From: Roseivivax lentus
GTDB lineage: Bacteria; Pseudomonadota; Alphaproteobacteria; Rhodobacterales; Rhodobacteraceae
Length of the DNA: 64,000 nucleotides
Assembly (NCBI RefSeq): GCF_900156805.1
Contig: NZ_FTOQ01000002.1
Coordinates: 62,001-126,000, forward strand
Direction of reading: 5' to 3'
The translations under genes were made by a program, and so were the position numbers. A model generated the notes under the pieces. That model was not told the DNA's origin. It searched no databases and saw only the letters and a list, made by a program, of their open reading frames with translations. Below, in pieces: positions 18,589-27,143 of the stretch; within the stretch, counting starts at the first letter, position 1; each line of letters opens with the position of its first letter.

Positions 18589-19113
18589 ATGGCGACATCC
18601 GACGATACCGACCGCCCGAGCCTCCTGCGCCGGCTGTTCCCGCATCCGCTCCTGACGATCCTCCTGGTGATCGTCTGGCTGGTGATCGCCAATTCCTTCA
18701 CCCTGAACAGCCTCGTGCTGGGCACGATCCTCGGAATCCTGATCCCGTTCTTCACCTATCCCTACTGGCCGAACGTGCCGACCGGGTTCCGGGCGGGCAA
18801 GATGATCGCCTATATCGGCCTCGTGATCTGGGACATCATCGTGGCCAATATTGCCGTGGCCTGGATCGTGATGACCAAGCGCAATGCCGACATGCGCTCC
18901 ACCTGGGTGACGATCCCGCTCGATTTGCGCAAGCCCGAGGCGATCACCGTCCTGGCCGGGACGATCACGCTGACGCCGGGCACGGTGTCGGCCGATCTCT
19001 CGGACGAGGGCCACAGCCTTCTGGTCCATGCCCTCGACGCCGAAAGCCCCGAAGCCGTGCGCTACGAGATCAAGGAGCGTTACGAACGCCGACTGAAGGA
19101 GATTTTCGAATGA
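18589..19113 (+). CDS. mrpE: Mrp antiporter subunit E
   Basis: This 174-residue protein has a hydrophobic N-terminal half (PLLTILLVIVWLVIANSF, GTILGILIPFFTYPYW) and a cytoplasmic domain with STWVTIPLDLRKPEAITVLAGTITLTPGTVSADLS, the recognisable MrpE core. It starts ATG at 18589, 2 bases after mrpD, with AGGGGAGGGA upstream, and its stop overlaps the mrpF start. Confidence 0.93.
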   Translation: MATSDDTDRPSLLRRLFPHPLLTILLVIVWLVIANSFTLNSLVLGTILGILIPFFTYPYWPNVPTGFRAGKMIAYIGLVIWDIIVANIAVAWIVMTKRNADMRSTWVTIPLDLRKPEAITVLAGTITLTPGTVSADLSDEGHSLLVHALDAESPEAVRYEIKERYERRLKEIFE

Positions 19114-19397
19114 TCCTGCCCACCGGTCTTTTCGAATGGAGCCTTCTGATCGCGATCCTGTCGGTCTCGGTCAGCCAGGTCATGGCGATGGTCCGCCTTG
19201 TGATCGGCCCCGGCAACGGCGACCGCATCCTCGCGCTCGACACGATGGTCATCAACGCCATCGGCCTCATCGTGCTTCTGGGCATCGCGCAGGGCTCCGA
19301 GGTCTATTTCGAGGCGGCGCTGATCTTCGCCATGCTGGGCTTCGTGTCGACCGTCGCCTATGCGCGGTTCATCCTGCGGGGGGATATCATCGAATGA
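19110..19397 (+). CDS. mrpF: Mrp antiporter subunit F
   Basis: This 95-residue protein has three membrane helices. The motif RLVIGPGNGDRILALDTMVINAIGLIVLLGI contains the Asp residues conserved in MrpF (bile-acid/sodium-like MnhF family). The ATG at 19110 overlaps the mrpE stop (ATGA); the frame stays open upstream, but earlier starts would give a spurious extension. Confidence 0.93.
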   Translation: MILPTGLFEWSLLIAILSVSVSQVMAMVRLVIGPGNGDRILALDTMVINAIGLIVLLGIAQGSEVYFEAALIFAMLGFVSTVAYARFILRGDIIE

Positions 19398-19756
19398 GCA
19401 CGGTTCTGGAAATCCTCACCGCCGTCACGCTGATCATCGGCGCGATCTTCACCCTTGTGGGCTCCTACGGGCTTCTGAAGCTCGACGATCCGATGAAGCG
19501 GCTGCACGCGCCCACCAAGGCCGGCACGCTGGGCGTCGGCGCGCTCATCACCGCGTCGATCCTGCATTCCTTCGCCACCGGCGGCAATTCGGTCCACGAG
19601 GTGCTGATCGTGGCCTTCCTGTTCGTGACCGCACCGATCTCGGCGCATTTCATCTCTAAGGTGAACATCCACCGCAAGCGCTGCGAGACGCCGCCGCCGC
19701 CGCCCGAGGACACGTCCTGGGCGACGCTCGGGCCCAGCGACGGTCCCGCAAGCTAG
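19394..19756 (+). CDS. mrpG: Mrp antiporter subunit G
   Basis: This 120-residue protein of the MrpG/PhaG family has three helices with GSYGLLKLDDPMKRLHAPTKAGTLGVGALI and a Pro-rich cytoplasmic C-terminus (ETPPPPPEDTSW). The ATG at 19394 overlaps mrpF by 4 bases. It is the last gene of the antiporter operon; the next gene is preceded by its own A/T-rich region. Confidence 0.93.
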   Translation: MSTVLEILTAVTLIIGAIFTLVGSYGLLKLDDPMKRLHAPTKAGTLGVGALITASILHSFATGGNSVHEVLIVAFLFVTAPISAHFISKVNIHRKRCETPPPPPEDTSWATLGPSDGPAS

Positions 19757-19836
19757 GCCAAGCCCGGTTGTGGCCCCCGGGCCATGACCGCACGATTGTG
19801 CAATTCCCCGCTTGGCGGAGGGGCCATGCTCGCCTA

Positions 19837-19857
19837 ATACTTGCAAAAAACAAGTAT
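19837..19857. promoter_or_regulatory. 7-bp stem hairpin/palindrome upstream of the LpxR-like gene
   Basis: ATACTTG (19837-19843) and CAAGTAT (19851-19857) are perfect inverted repeats around a loop of CAAAAAA, 22 bases before the start of the next gene. The position fits an operator or a 5' UTR hairpin. It is not followed by a T-run in the mrp direction, so a terminator is less likely. Confidence 0.35.
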
Positions 19858-19879
19858 ATACCTCGAGCGAGCAGGTTCG

Positions 19880-20827
19880 ATGACATCACCAAACCTCTTC
19901 CACGCGGCGTGTCGCGCTGTGGCGGCCTTTGCGGTTCTTTTCGGCGCAACCCTTCTGCCGGATGCCGGCGCGGCGCAGGACCGCACGCAGATCGGCTATG
20001 GCCGCCTGATCGTGAACGATTCCGCCGGAGAGCTGAAGGACCGCTGGCAGACCGGCAACGTCGTCTCCAGTCGCGTCTGGGGCTATGGCTGGGACGGGCA
20101 GGCGCCCGCGCGGCCCGGCGATCTGCTGGAACTGCGCTTCAACGGGCAGATCATCGCCCCGGCGAACCTGCGCGACTTCAACCCCGACGACCGGCTCTAT
20201 GCGGGCAGCCTGTCGCTGGGGCTGCACACCCATTTCACCCGGGGCGGCACGGAAGTCGCGCTCGGGGGCGATCTGGTGATGACCGGACCGCAGACCCGCC
20301 TCGACGATTTCCAGGACATGCTGCACGACCTTCTGAACATCGTGCGCCCGGGTGACGACGTGACCGACGAACAGGTCGAGGACGGGTTCCACCCCACGCT
20401 CGTGGCCGAGGCCGGTCGGCAGATCGCCTTCGGCGCCTCCGGCAACCTGCGCCCCTTCACCGAACTGCGCTGGGGGGCCGAGACTCTGGCGCGCGTCGGC
20501 GTCGACGTGACCTTCGGACAATTCGGCGTCGGCGAGCTTCTGGCGCGCGATCCGGTGACCGGCACGCGCTACCAGGTGGTCACCAAGGACCCGGTGGGCA
20601 CCAGCCTCTATCTCGGCGCGGACGTGGCGCAGGTCGCCAGCAGTGTCTACCTGCCCGACGATCGCGGCCCCGACCTCGAGGAGACCCGCACCCGCCTGCG
20701 CGCCGGTCTCAACTGGCAGGGCGAGGCCTGGGGCGTGCAATACGGCGTGACCTATCTGAGCGAGGAATTCGAGGGCCAGCCCGAAGGCCAGTTCCTTGGA
20801 TCGGCGCGGATCAAGTACAATTTCTGA
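19880..20827 (+). CDS. LpxR-family outer-membrane lipid A deacylase-like protein (DUF2219)
   Basis: This 315-residue protein has a signal peptide (AVAAFAVLFGATLLPDAGA) and a beta-barrel pattern ending in the terminal Phe (ARIKYNF). Near the mature N-terminus, GRLIVNDSAGELKDRWQTGN matches the Asn-Asp-Ser and Asp/Thr-Gly layout of LpxR, whose equivalents coordinate calcium and the catalytic site. LpxR removes the 3'-acyloxyacyl chain of lipid A in the outer membrane. I chose the ATG at 19880 because it gives the signal peptide directly; a TTG at 19841 is in frame but lies in the hairpin. Activity is family inference. Confidence 0.8.
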   Translation: MTSPNLFHAACRAVAAFAVLFGATLLPDAGAAQDRTQIGYGRLIVNDSAGELKDRWQTGNVVSSRVWGYGWDGQAPARPGDLLELRFNGQIIAPANLRDFNPDDRLYAGSLSLGLHTHFTRGGTEVALGGDLVMTGPQTRLDDFQDMLHDLLNIVRPGDDVTDEQVEDGFHPTLVAEAGRQIAFGASGNLRPFTELRWGAETLARVGVDVTFGQFGVGELLARDPVTGTRYQVVTKDPVGTSLYLGADVAQVASSVYLPDDRGPDLEETRTRLRAGLNWQGEAWGVQYGVTYLSEEFEGQPEGQFLGSARIKYNF

Positions 20828-20873
20828 TTGTGAAAGTCAGATTTTCCCTGCGAAAATGTTGCAAAACCACAAC

Positions 20874-20886
20874 TGACCTGGGGTCA
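20874..20886. promoter_or_regulatory. Candidate operator TGACC-TGG-GGTCA upstream of the Hint gene
   Basis: TGACC and GGTCA form a perfect inverted repeat with a 3-base centre, about 100 bases before the Hint-domain gene. The surrounding 160-base intergenic region is A/T-rich and is the likely promoter region of that gene. Confidence 0.3.
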
Positions 20887-20987
20887 ACAACGCCCCGATT
20901 CCCGGTCTGACTGCATTTTTTCTATTCCGATCAAGAGCTTTCTGGTAGTTCTTAACGCAATAAAAAAACAGAGGCAGACATACAGGC

Positions 20988-22052
20988 ATGGGAACGGGCT
21001 ATCGTGGCACGTTCGTCATCTCCTGGTCGCAAACGGGTATCGATGGGTTGCAGGCGGCACCGCTCGCTTCGCTGACCATCGGGGCGGCATGGTCCTGGCA
21101 CGGCGAGGCAGTTCGGGTGGATGGTCCGAACTCTCTCCTGATGTTGGATCGGGCGGATGACGACGCATTTCTCCGCAAGCGCGCGGCGCGCATGGTGCGC
21201 AAGTTCGTGGGCGCGGCGCTGATCGGCGCCAGGGATCCTTTCGAGGTCGAGGTCGATCACCCGATCACCGACCAGAGCTTCGTCGTCACCGACGGCGTCA
21301 AGAGCTTCACCGTCACCGTCATCCACATGGGCTCCGACAGCCCGCCGCTGTTGATGTTCGTGGACGATGTGCCGCCGCGCGACACCGATCTCTGGCTGGT
21401 CCATCACAACGTGGACCTGACCGTGACCGATCCGCAATCGCGGCTGGGCTCGGGCGTGATCTGCTTCACCAAGGGCACCCGCATCCGCGTGGCCCATGGC
21501 AGCGTCGCCGTCGAGGACCTGCGCGAAGGCGACATGGTCCAGACCAAGGATAACGGACTGCAGGAGATCTGCTGGATCGGTAGTCGCCGGATGACCGGTG
21601 CGCGGCTTTTCGCGCTGCCGGCACTCCGGCCGGTGCGGATCCGCGCAGGGGCCTTCGGGGTCGAACGCCCGGACGAGGAATTGCTCGTCTCGCCCCAGCA
21701 CCGCATCCTCTTCCGCGGCGGCGCCGCGCGGTCGCTCTTCAACACCGAGGAGGTGCTCGTCTCGGCCTGCGATCTGGTCAATGACCGCTCGATCATCGCC
21801 GACGGGCAGGTCAAGGAGGTGACCTATATCCACCTGATGTTGCCGCGCCACGAGGTGCTCTTCGCCAACGGCGTCGAATCCGAGAGTTTCCACCCCGGCG
21901 AGACGCAGCTCGACACGCTCGATCCCGAAGACCGCGCGCGGCTCCGCAAGCTGGTGCCCTATGTGGAAACGAACCCGATGGGATACGGGGCCACCGCGCG
22001 GCGCAATCTCACCGCCTCCGAGGCGGCGATCCTCCTGCACGACGCGGCCTGA
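20988..22052 (+). CDS. Hint (hedgehog/intein) domain protein
   Basis: The 354-residue protein has an N-terminal domain of about 150 residues of unknown family. It is followed by a Hint domain that begins at Cys159 (VICFTKGTRIRVAHG, then VAVEDLREGDMVQTKDNGLQEICWIGSR). The domain contains LLVSPQHRILFRGG and ends HEVLFANGVESESFHPGE. This layout is frequent in Rhodobacterales. Hint domains self-cleave at the Cys, and here this would separate the N-terminal module. There is no N-terminal signal peptide and no glycine-rich RTX repeat, so the export route is not visible. The domain is clear; the biological role is unknown. Confidence 0.88.
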   Translation: MGTGYRGTFVISWSQTGIDGLQAAPLASLTIGAAWSWHGEAVRVDGPNSLLMLDRADDDAFLRKRAARMVRKFVGAALIGARDPFEVEVDHPITDQSFVVTDGVKSFTVTVIHMGSDSPPLLMFVDDVPPRDTDLWLVHHNVDLTVTDPQSRLGSGVICFTKGTRIRVAHGSVAVEDLREGDMVQTKDNGLQEICWIGSRRMTGARLFALPALRPVRIRAGAFGVERPDEELLVSPQHRILFRGGAARSLFNTEEVLVSACDLVNDRSIIADGQVKEVTYIHLMLPRHEVLFANGVESESFHPGETQLDTLDPEDRARLRKLVPYVETNPMGYGATARRNLTASEAAILLHDAA

Positions 22053-22135
22053 TCGGGGCCTGATCGCGTCCCGGTCTCAGCCCGATCGCGGCCCGCGCCG
22101 CTTTCGGCCCGGCGCGCCCCGAGCCCGCCGCGCGG

Positions 22136-22642
22136 TCAGTCGCGCAGCTCGTCCCGTCCTACACCCCACAGCGCGGATTTCGGCGCCCAGCCGGAATGTC
22201 CCCCGGCCTCGATTTCGCACCAGTCGGGCAGGCATTTGCCAAGCGCCGCGATCACTCCCAGCCCGAACTCCGCCACCCCCGGCGCGTCCGGCACCGGGCG
22301 GGCCAGCACGACCAGCCGGTCCTTCTCGACGATGACCGTGCGCGATCCCGACAACAGCGCGTAATGCAGCCAGCCGCCCGCCCCGTCGCGGTCCCGCACG
22401 CGGCGCCAATGGCCATATTCCGCGGTGATCTCGAGCGGCATGTCGCGGCGCACATAGACCCAGTCGATCCGGTGCGACAGCGACGGTCCCCGCCGCACGT
22501 TGCCCTCCGCCGCCTTCATCGACACGAAGCGCGGCAGTGGCAGGTTCGTTACCGGGCCGCGCCCGTCCGAGGCGGCATCGGCGGCGATCGGCGCGCCGCC
22601 CACCACAAGCGCCAGAGCCAAGGCCTTCAAGGATCTCAACAT
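22136..22642 (-). CDS. Exported SH3-domain protein
   Basis: The 168-residue product starts with a signal peptide (MLRSLKALALALVVGGAPIAADA). Two bacterial SH3-like modules follow: EGNVRRGPSLSHRIDWVYVRRDMPLEI...HWRRVRDRDGAGGWLHYALLSG and, more degenerate, ARPVPDAPGVAEFGLGVIA...CEIEAGGHSGWAPKSALWGV. Such proteins are periplasmic and bind peptidoglycan or proteins. I use the Met at 22642 because it starts the signal peptide. It is divergent from the 2-hydroxyacid dehydrogenase gene, with a 100-base shared promoter region. Confidence 0.85.
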   Translation of the reverse strand: MLRSLKALALALVVGGAPIAADAASDGRGPVTNLPLPRFVSMKAAEGNVRRGPSLSHRIDWVYVRRDMPLEITAEYGHWRRVRDRDGAGGWLHYALLSGSRTVIVEKDRLVVLARPVPDAPGVAEFGLGVIAALGKCLPDWCEIEAGGHSGWAPKSALWGVGRDELRD

Positions 22643-22743
22643 GATGTCTGCCTGCATTTTTTCGGCGGGGTTCTTGTGCCCCGTCCGGAGTTACGACACT
22701 CTGCCCCGAAACGCCGATCTTTGGAAGAACCGGGAGGCCGAGC

Positions 22744-23730
22744 ATGCCGTCAAAACGTCTGAGTGTTGTCGTCACGCGACGTTTGCCGGACTCTGTCGAG
22801 ACGCGCCTGTCGGAGCTTTTCGACGTCCGCCTGCGCGACGACGACACCCCCATGAGCCGGGCCGATCTCGCCGCCGCGATGCAGGAGGCGGACGTGCTCG
22901 TGCCCACCGTCACCGACCGGCTCGATGCCGGTCTGATCGGGCAGGCGGGGCCGAACCTCAAGCTCATCGCGAATTACGGCGCGGGCGTCGATCACATCGA
23001 CGTCGACACCGCCCGGTCGCGCGGCATCCTCGTCTCGAACACGCCCGGCGTCGTGACCGACGACACCGCCGACATGACCATGGCGCTGATGCTCGCCGTG
23101 ACGCGCCGCATGCCCGAGGGCTTCGCGACGATGCAATCGGGCGCCTGGCAGGGCTGGGCGCCGACGGCGTTCCTGGGCGGTCGCTTGGGCGGCCGCCGTC
23201 TCGGCATTCTCGGCATGGGCCGGATCGGGCAGGCGGTCGCCAAGCGCGCGCGGGCCTTCGGCATGCAGGTCCATTACCACAACCGCCGCCGCCTGCGCCC
23301 CGAAACCGAGGCCGCGCTCGAGGCCACCTACTGGGACAGCCTCGACCAGATGGCCGCGCGCATGGACGTGCTGTCGATCAACTGCCCGCACACGCCCTCG
23401 ACCTTCCATCTGATGAATGCCCGGCGGCTGAAGCTGATGAAGCCCGACGCGGTGATCGTGAACACCTCGCGCGGCGAGGTCGTGGACGAGAACGCGCTGG
23501 CGCGCATGCTGCGCGCGGGCGAACTCGCCGGGGCGGGGCTCGACGTCTACGAGCACGGCACCGACATCAACCCCGAACTGCGCGATCTGCCCAACGTGGT
23601 GCTCCTGCCCCATATGGGCTCGGCCACCCGCGAGGGCCGCGAGGAGATGGGCGAGAAGGTCATCATCAACGTCAAGACCTTCGCCGACGGGCACCGCCCG
23701 CCCGATCAGGTCGTGCCGGCGATGCTCTGA
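22744..23730 (+). CDS. D-2-hydroxyacid dehydrogenase (glyoxylate/hydroxypyruvate reductase type)
   Basis: This 328-residue NAD(P)-dependent enzyme has the substrate segment NYGAGVDHIDVDTARSRGI. The Rossmann motif is LGILGMGRIGQAVAKRARAFG. Catalytic residues lie in NTSRGEVVDENALA (Arg), DVYEHGTDINPEL (Glu) and LPHMGSAT (His). It would interconvert glyoxylate/glycolate or hydroxypyruvate/glycerate in the cytoplasm. The exact 2-hydroxyacid cannot be fixed from the sequence. It is a single gene followed by intergenic DNA and a terminator. Confidence 0.92.
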   Translation: MPSKRLSVVVTRRLPDSVETRLSELFDVRLRDDDTPMSRADLAAAMQEADVLVPTVTDRLDAGLIGQAGPNLKLIANYGAGVDHIDVDTARSRGILVSNTPGVVTDDTADMTMALMLAVTRRMPEGFATMQSGAWQGWAPTAFLGGRLGGRRLGILGMGRIGQAVAKRARAFGMQVHYHNRRRLRPETEAALEATYWDSLDQMAARMDVLSINCPHTPSTFHLMNARRLKLMKPDAVIVNTSRGEVVDENALARMLRAGELAGAGLDVYEHGTDINPELRDLPNVVLLPHMGSATREGREEMGEKVIINVKTFADGHRPPDQVVPAML

Positions 23731-23818
23731 TCCCTGTGCAGGGCAAAGCGGCAGCGAACCCCCGCGCACAGCCCCGCGCACGCCCCGGCATCCAAATCTA
23801 AACGCCTGTTAATAAAAG

Positions 23819-23848
23819 AAAAAACCTTTCGCATGCAAAAGGTTTTTT
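23819..23848. terminator. Bidirectional intrinsic terminator
   Basis: An 11-bp perfect stem (AAAAAACCTTT at 23819-23829, AAAGGTTTTTT at 23838-23848) with an 8-base loop ends in a T-run on either strand. It lies about 90 bases after the hydroxyacid dehydrogenase stop and before the gamma-glutamyltransferase gene. Confidence 0.85.
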
Positions 23849-23915
23849 CCGCGCGGGCACGGGCAGGGGCCATGCTACGCTAGGCTGCATTCGATTCTGC
23901 GAAAGGACCTTTCCC

Positions 23916-25706
23916 ATGTTGCGTTCCTCTCTTTGTCTCGCCGCGTTGTTCCTGCCCGCCACCGTTTTTGCCCAGCAGGCCGCCGATGCCGTCACCACCG
24001 AGGCCGCCACGACCACCGATGCCGCGGGCTTCGCCGCGATCTCGCCCGCGGTCGCCGCGGCTCTCGATGCCAAGGCCGCCGGACAGCCCGTCGCGGCGCA
24101 GGACTGGATGATCGCCGCCGCCAATCCCCATGCGGTCGCGGCGGGCGCCGATGTGCTGGCCGCAGGCGGCACCGCCGCCGATGCGATGATCGCCGCACAG
24201 GTCGTCCTCGGGCTGGTCGAGCCGCAAAGCTCCGGCCTCGGAGGGGGTGCCTTCCTTGTCTGGCACGATGGCGCCTCGGGCGAGATCACCACGCTCGATG
24301 GCCGCGAGACCGCGCCGCTCGCCGCCACCCCGACGCTGTTCCAGGACGAGACGGGCGAGCCGTTGGAGTTCTTCGATGCGGTGGTCGGCGGCAAGTCGGT
24401 CGGGGTGCCGGGCACGCCCGCGCTGCTGAAGGCCGCGCATGACCGCTGGGGGCAGGCCGAATGGGCCGGGCTTTTCACGCGCGGGATCGAACTGGCCGAG
24501 GGCGGCTTCCCGGTCTCGCCGCGCCTCGCGCAGCTCGTGGAAGGCGATGCCGAGCGGCTGTCGCGCTTCGAGGCGACGGCGGCCTATTTCCTGCCCGGCG
24601 GCACCGCCATTGCGGCGGGCGACACGCTGGTGAACCTCGATTACGCCGCCGTGCTGCGCCGTCTCGCCGAAGAAGGCCCGGACGCCTTTTATACCGGCGC
24701 CATCGCCGAGGATATCGTCGCGACCGTGCAATCGGTGGAGGGCAATGCCGGCGTGATGGAGACGCTCGACCTCGCACTCTACCGCGTGAAGGAACGGCCC
24801 GCCGTCTGCGCGCCCTTTCGCGGTGCCGAGGTCTGCGGCATGGGCCCGCCCTCGTCCGGCGCGCTGACCGTGGGGCAGATCCTCGGCATGCTCGACACGC
24901 TCGAGCCCGGCGAGCCCATGGCGGCCGAGACCTGGCGGCAGATCGGCGATGCCTCGCGCTTGGCCTTCGCCGACCGGGGCCGCTACATGGCCGACAGCGA
25001 CTTCGTGCCCATGCCCACCGCGGGGCTTGTGGATCCCGCCTATCTCGCCGAGCGTGCGGCGCTTCTCGCGGGTGACGACGCGCTGCCGGAGGTGGCGCCG
25101 GGCAATCCGCAATGGGACCACGCCCAGCTCTGGGCGGATGACGAGAGCCTCGAGTTTCCCTCGACCTCGCATATCTCCATCGTCGACGGGATGGGCAACG
25201 CGTTGTCGATGACCACCACGATCGAGAACGGCTTCGGTTCGCGGCTGATGACCAACGGCTTCCTGCTGAACAACGAGCTCACGGATTTCTCCTTCCGCAG
25301 CCATGCCGACGGTGTGCCCATCGCCAACCGCGTGGAGCCCGGCAAGCGTCCGCGCTCGTCCATGGCCCCGACCATCGTGCGCCGCGACGGCGCGCCGATC
25401 CTTGTCGTGGGCTCGCCGGGCGGCAGCCGGATCATCGGCTACGTGGCGCAGACCGTGCTCGCGCATCTCGACTGGGGGATGGACGTACAGGCGGCGGCGG
25501 CCATGCCCCATGGGGTGAACCGCTTCGGCGCCTTCGATCTGGAGGAGGGCACGGCCATGGCCGACCTGCAGCCCGCGCTCGAGGCGATGGGCTACGAGGT
25601 CAACATCCGCGACCTGACCTCGGGCATCCACGCGATCTCGGTCGGGCCGGACGGGCTTCTGGGCGGCGCCGATCCCCGCCGCGAAGGCATCGCGCTCGGG
25701 CAGTGA
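23916..25706 (+). CDS. ggt: Gamma-glutamyltransferase
   Basis: This 596-residue exported enzyme has a signal peptide (MLRSSLCLAALFLPATVFA). The N-terminal large-subunit region contains ANPHAVAAGADVLAAGGTAADAMIAAQ and GLGGGAFLVWHD. The autocatalytic cleavage site lies in FPSTSHISIVDGMGNAL, with Thr417 as nucleophile, and substrate-binding segments follow in the small subunit (RPRSSMAPTIV, GSPGGSRIIGYV). It cleaves glutathione and other gamma-glutamyl peptides in the periplasm. The gene stands alone between a terminator and a convergent gene. Confidence 0.93.
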   Translation: MLRSSLCLAALFLPATVFAQQAADAVTTEAATTTDAAGFAAISPAVAAALDAKAAGQPVAAQDWMIAAANPHAVAAGADVLAAGGTAADAMIAAQVVLGLVEPQSSGLGGGAFLVWHDGASGEITTLDGRETAPLAATPTLFQDETGEPLEFFDAVVGGKSVGVPGTPALLKAAHDRWGQAEWAGLFTRGIELAEGGFPVSPRLAQLVEGDAERLSRFEATAAYFLPGGTAIAAGDTLVNLDYAAVLRRLAEEGPDAFYTGAIAEDIVATVQSVEGNAGVMETLDLALYRVKERPAVCAPFRGAEVCGMGPPSSGALTVGQILGMLDTLEPGEPMAAETWRQIGDASRLAFADRGRYMADSDFVPMPTAGLVDPAYLAERAALLAGDDALPEVAPGNPQWDHAQLWADDESLEFPSTSHISIVDGMGNALSMTTTIENGFGSRLMTNGFLLNNELTDFSFRSHADGVPIANRVEPGKRPRSSMAPTIVRRDGAPILVVGSPGGSRIIGYVAQTVLAHLDWGMDVQAAAAMPHGVNRFGAFDLEEGTAMADLQPALEAMGYEVNIRDLTSGIHAISVGPDGLLGGADPRREGIALGQ

Positions 25707-25805
25707 GGCCCGCGCGGCCTTGTCGAGCCGCGCCCAACCGCGCGCCGCGGCCCCGGCGGTCACGCCGTCAGCGGCTTTCGGAGCGGAGGGCGCGGCCATG
25801 CCCGG

Positions 25806-27143
25806 TCACCGCGCCATGAGGTATTCGGCCACCGCCTGGTAGGCGGGCAGCGAGGTCGGGTCGATGAAGCCGTTCTGCGCGCGGGGGAACGAGGCCAGCC
25901 GGACCAGAACCATCTCGGCGGTCGGGTCGACATAGATCGTCTGACCATGCACGCCGCGCGCCGCATAGGCCCCGTGATCGTTGTGGAACACCCACCATTG
26001 GCTCGTGTAGCTGCCGTTCGGGATCGTCGGGAAACCCGCGAATTTCGACGGGTCGCCGCCGGCGGCGATGGTCTCGACCACCTCGGCTGGGAAGAGCCGC
26101 TGGCCGTTGATCTCGCCCCGGTCGAGCATCACCTGCCCGAGCCGCCCGAGATCGCGCAGGCCCGCCGTCACGCCGCCCCCGGCAAAGGGCACACCCTTGC
26201 CGTCGACGGTCTGATAGGCGTCCTGTTCGGCCCCCATGCGGGTCCAGAGGCGGTCGGAGGCAAGATCGGTCACGGCCTCGCCGGTCACGCGGCTGATGAT
26301 CCAGCCGAGCATGTCCGAATTGATCGTCTTGTAATGGAAGGCCTCGCCGTGTTCGCCGTCTGGCGGCACCTGCTGAAGGTACTCCCAATAGCCGTCCGGG
26401 CCCGAATAATCCGCCGCCTTGGGCAGCGGGCTTGCCGCACGCGAATAGAGCCAGATATCGGCATTCGGGTCGGAATAATCCTCGGAATACTGCACGCCCG
26501 TGGTCATATCCATCACCTGCCGCACCGTCGCGGTGGCGAAGGCACTGTCGCCGATCTCCGGGATCACGTCGCGCACCAACGCGGTGTCGTCGAGCACGCC
26601 CTCGGCCACGAGGATTTCGCCCAGGAGACCCGTGATCGATTTCGTCATCGACATGATGGCATGCTTGCCGCCTTCCTCGAGACAGCCGAAATAGCGCTCA
26701 TACACGACCTGTCCCTTGTGCAGGATCAGCATGCCGTCGGTGTAATTGGCGTAGAGGCTCTCTTCCCAGGTCATCGCCTCGCTGGCGTTCAGCGGCGTGA
26801 AGGTCAGCGCGTCGATCTCGCGGGCCAGTGCCGCGAATTCCGCCGGCGACGGGTAGGGCAGCGGCACCGGCGCGCCGAGGCCGCGGCTGATTTCCTCGGT
26901 GGGCAGGAATTCGCGCAGGTGACAGACCGACCAGCGCAGCTTCGGGAAGCTGAAATAATTGCTGTCGGGCTGGGTGATGAGCTTGTCGGGCGGCGGCGGA
27001 AAGCCCTGCATCCAGCCCATGACCTTCGGGTCCGACTCCCGCGCCGAGAGGGGTTCCGATTGCGCCGAAAGCTGCGTTGCCGTGCCGAGGGCGAGCATGG
27101 CGGCGAGGGCGATTGCGATCACATCAGAAGTTGACGACGACAT
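25806..27143 (-). CDS. Exported class C beta-lactamase-like serine hydrolase
   Basis: The 445-residue product begins with a signal peptide (IAIALAAMLALGTATQLSA). It has the serine beta-lactamase/DD-peptidase fold. The nucleophile motif is MSMTKS (Ser165, Lys168), the Tyr-type second motif lies around LYSRAASPLPKAADYSGPDGYWEY, and a C-terminal HGQTIYVDP replaces the KTG box. This pattern is typical of the EstB/6-aminohexanoate-dimer hydrolase group, which are esterases or amidases and not antibiotic resistance enzymes. Its start lies 20 bases inside the end of the upstream outer-membrane barrel gene, so the two are translationally coupled. Confidence 0.88.
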   Translation of the reverse strand: MSSSTSDVIAIALAAMLALGTATQLSAQSEPLSARESDPKVMGWMQGFPPPPDKLITQPDSNYFSFPKLRWSVCHLREFLPTEEISRGLGAPVPLPYPSPAEFAALAREIDALTFTPLNASEAMTWEESLYANYTDGMLILHKGQVVYERYFGCLEEGGKHAIMSMTKSITGLLGEILVAEGVLDDTALVRDVIPEIGDSAFATATVRQVMDMTTGVQYSEDYSDPNADIWLYSRAASPLPKAADYSGPDGYWEYLQQVPPDGEHGEAFHYKTINSDMLGWIISRVTGEAVTDLASDRLWTRMGAEQDAYQTVDGKGVPFAGGGVTAGLRDLGRLGQVMLDRGEINGQRLFPAEVVETIAAGGDPSKFAGFPTIPNGSYTSQWWVFHNDHGAYAARGVHGQTIYVDPTAEMVLVRLASFPRAQNGFIDPTSLPAYQAVAEYLMAR

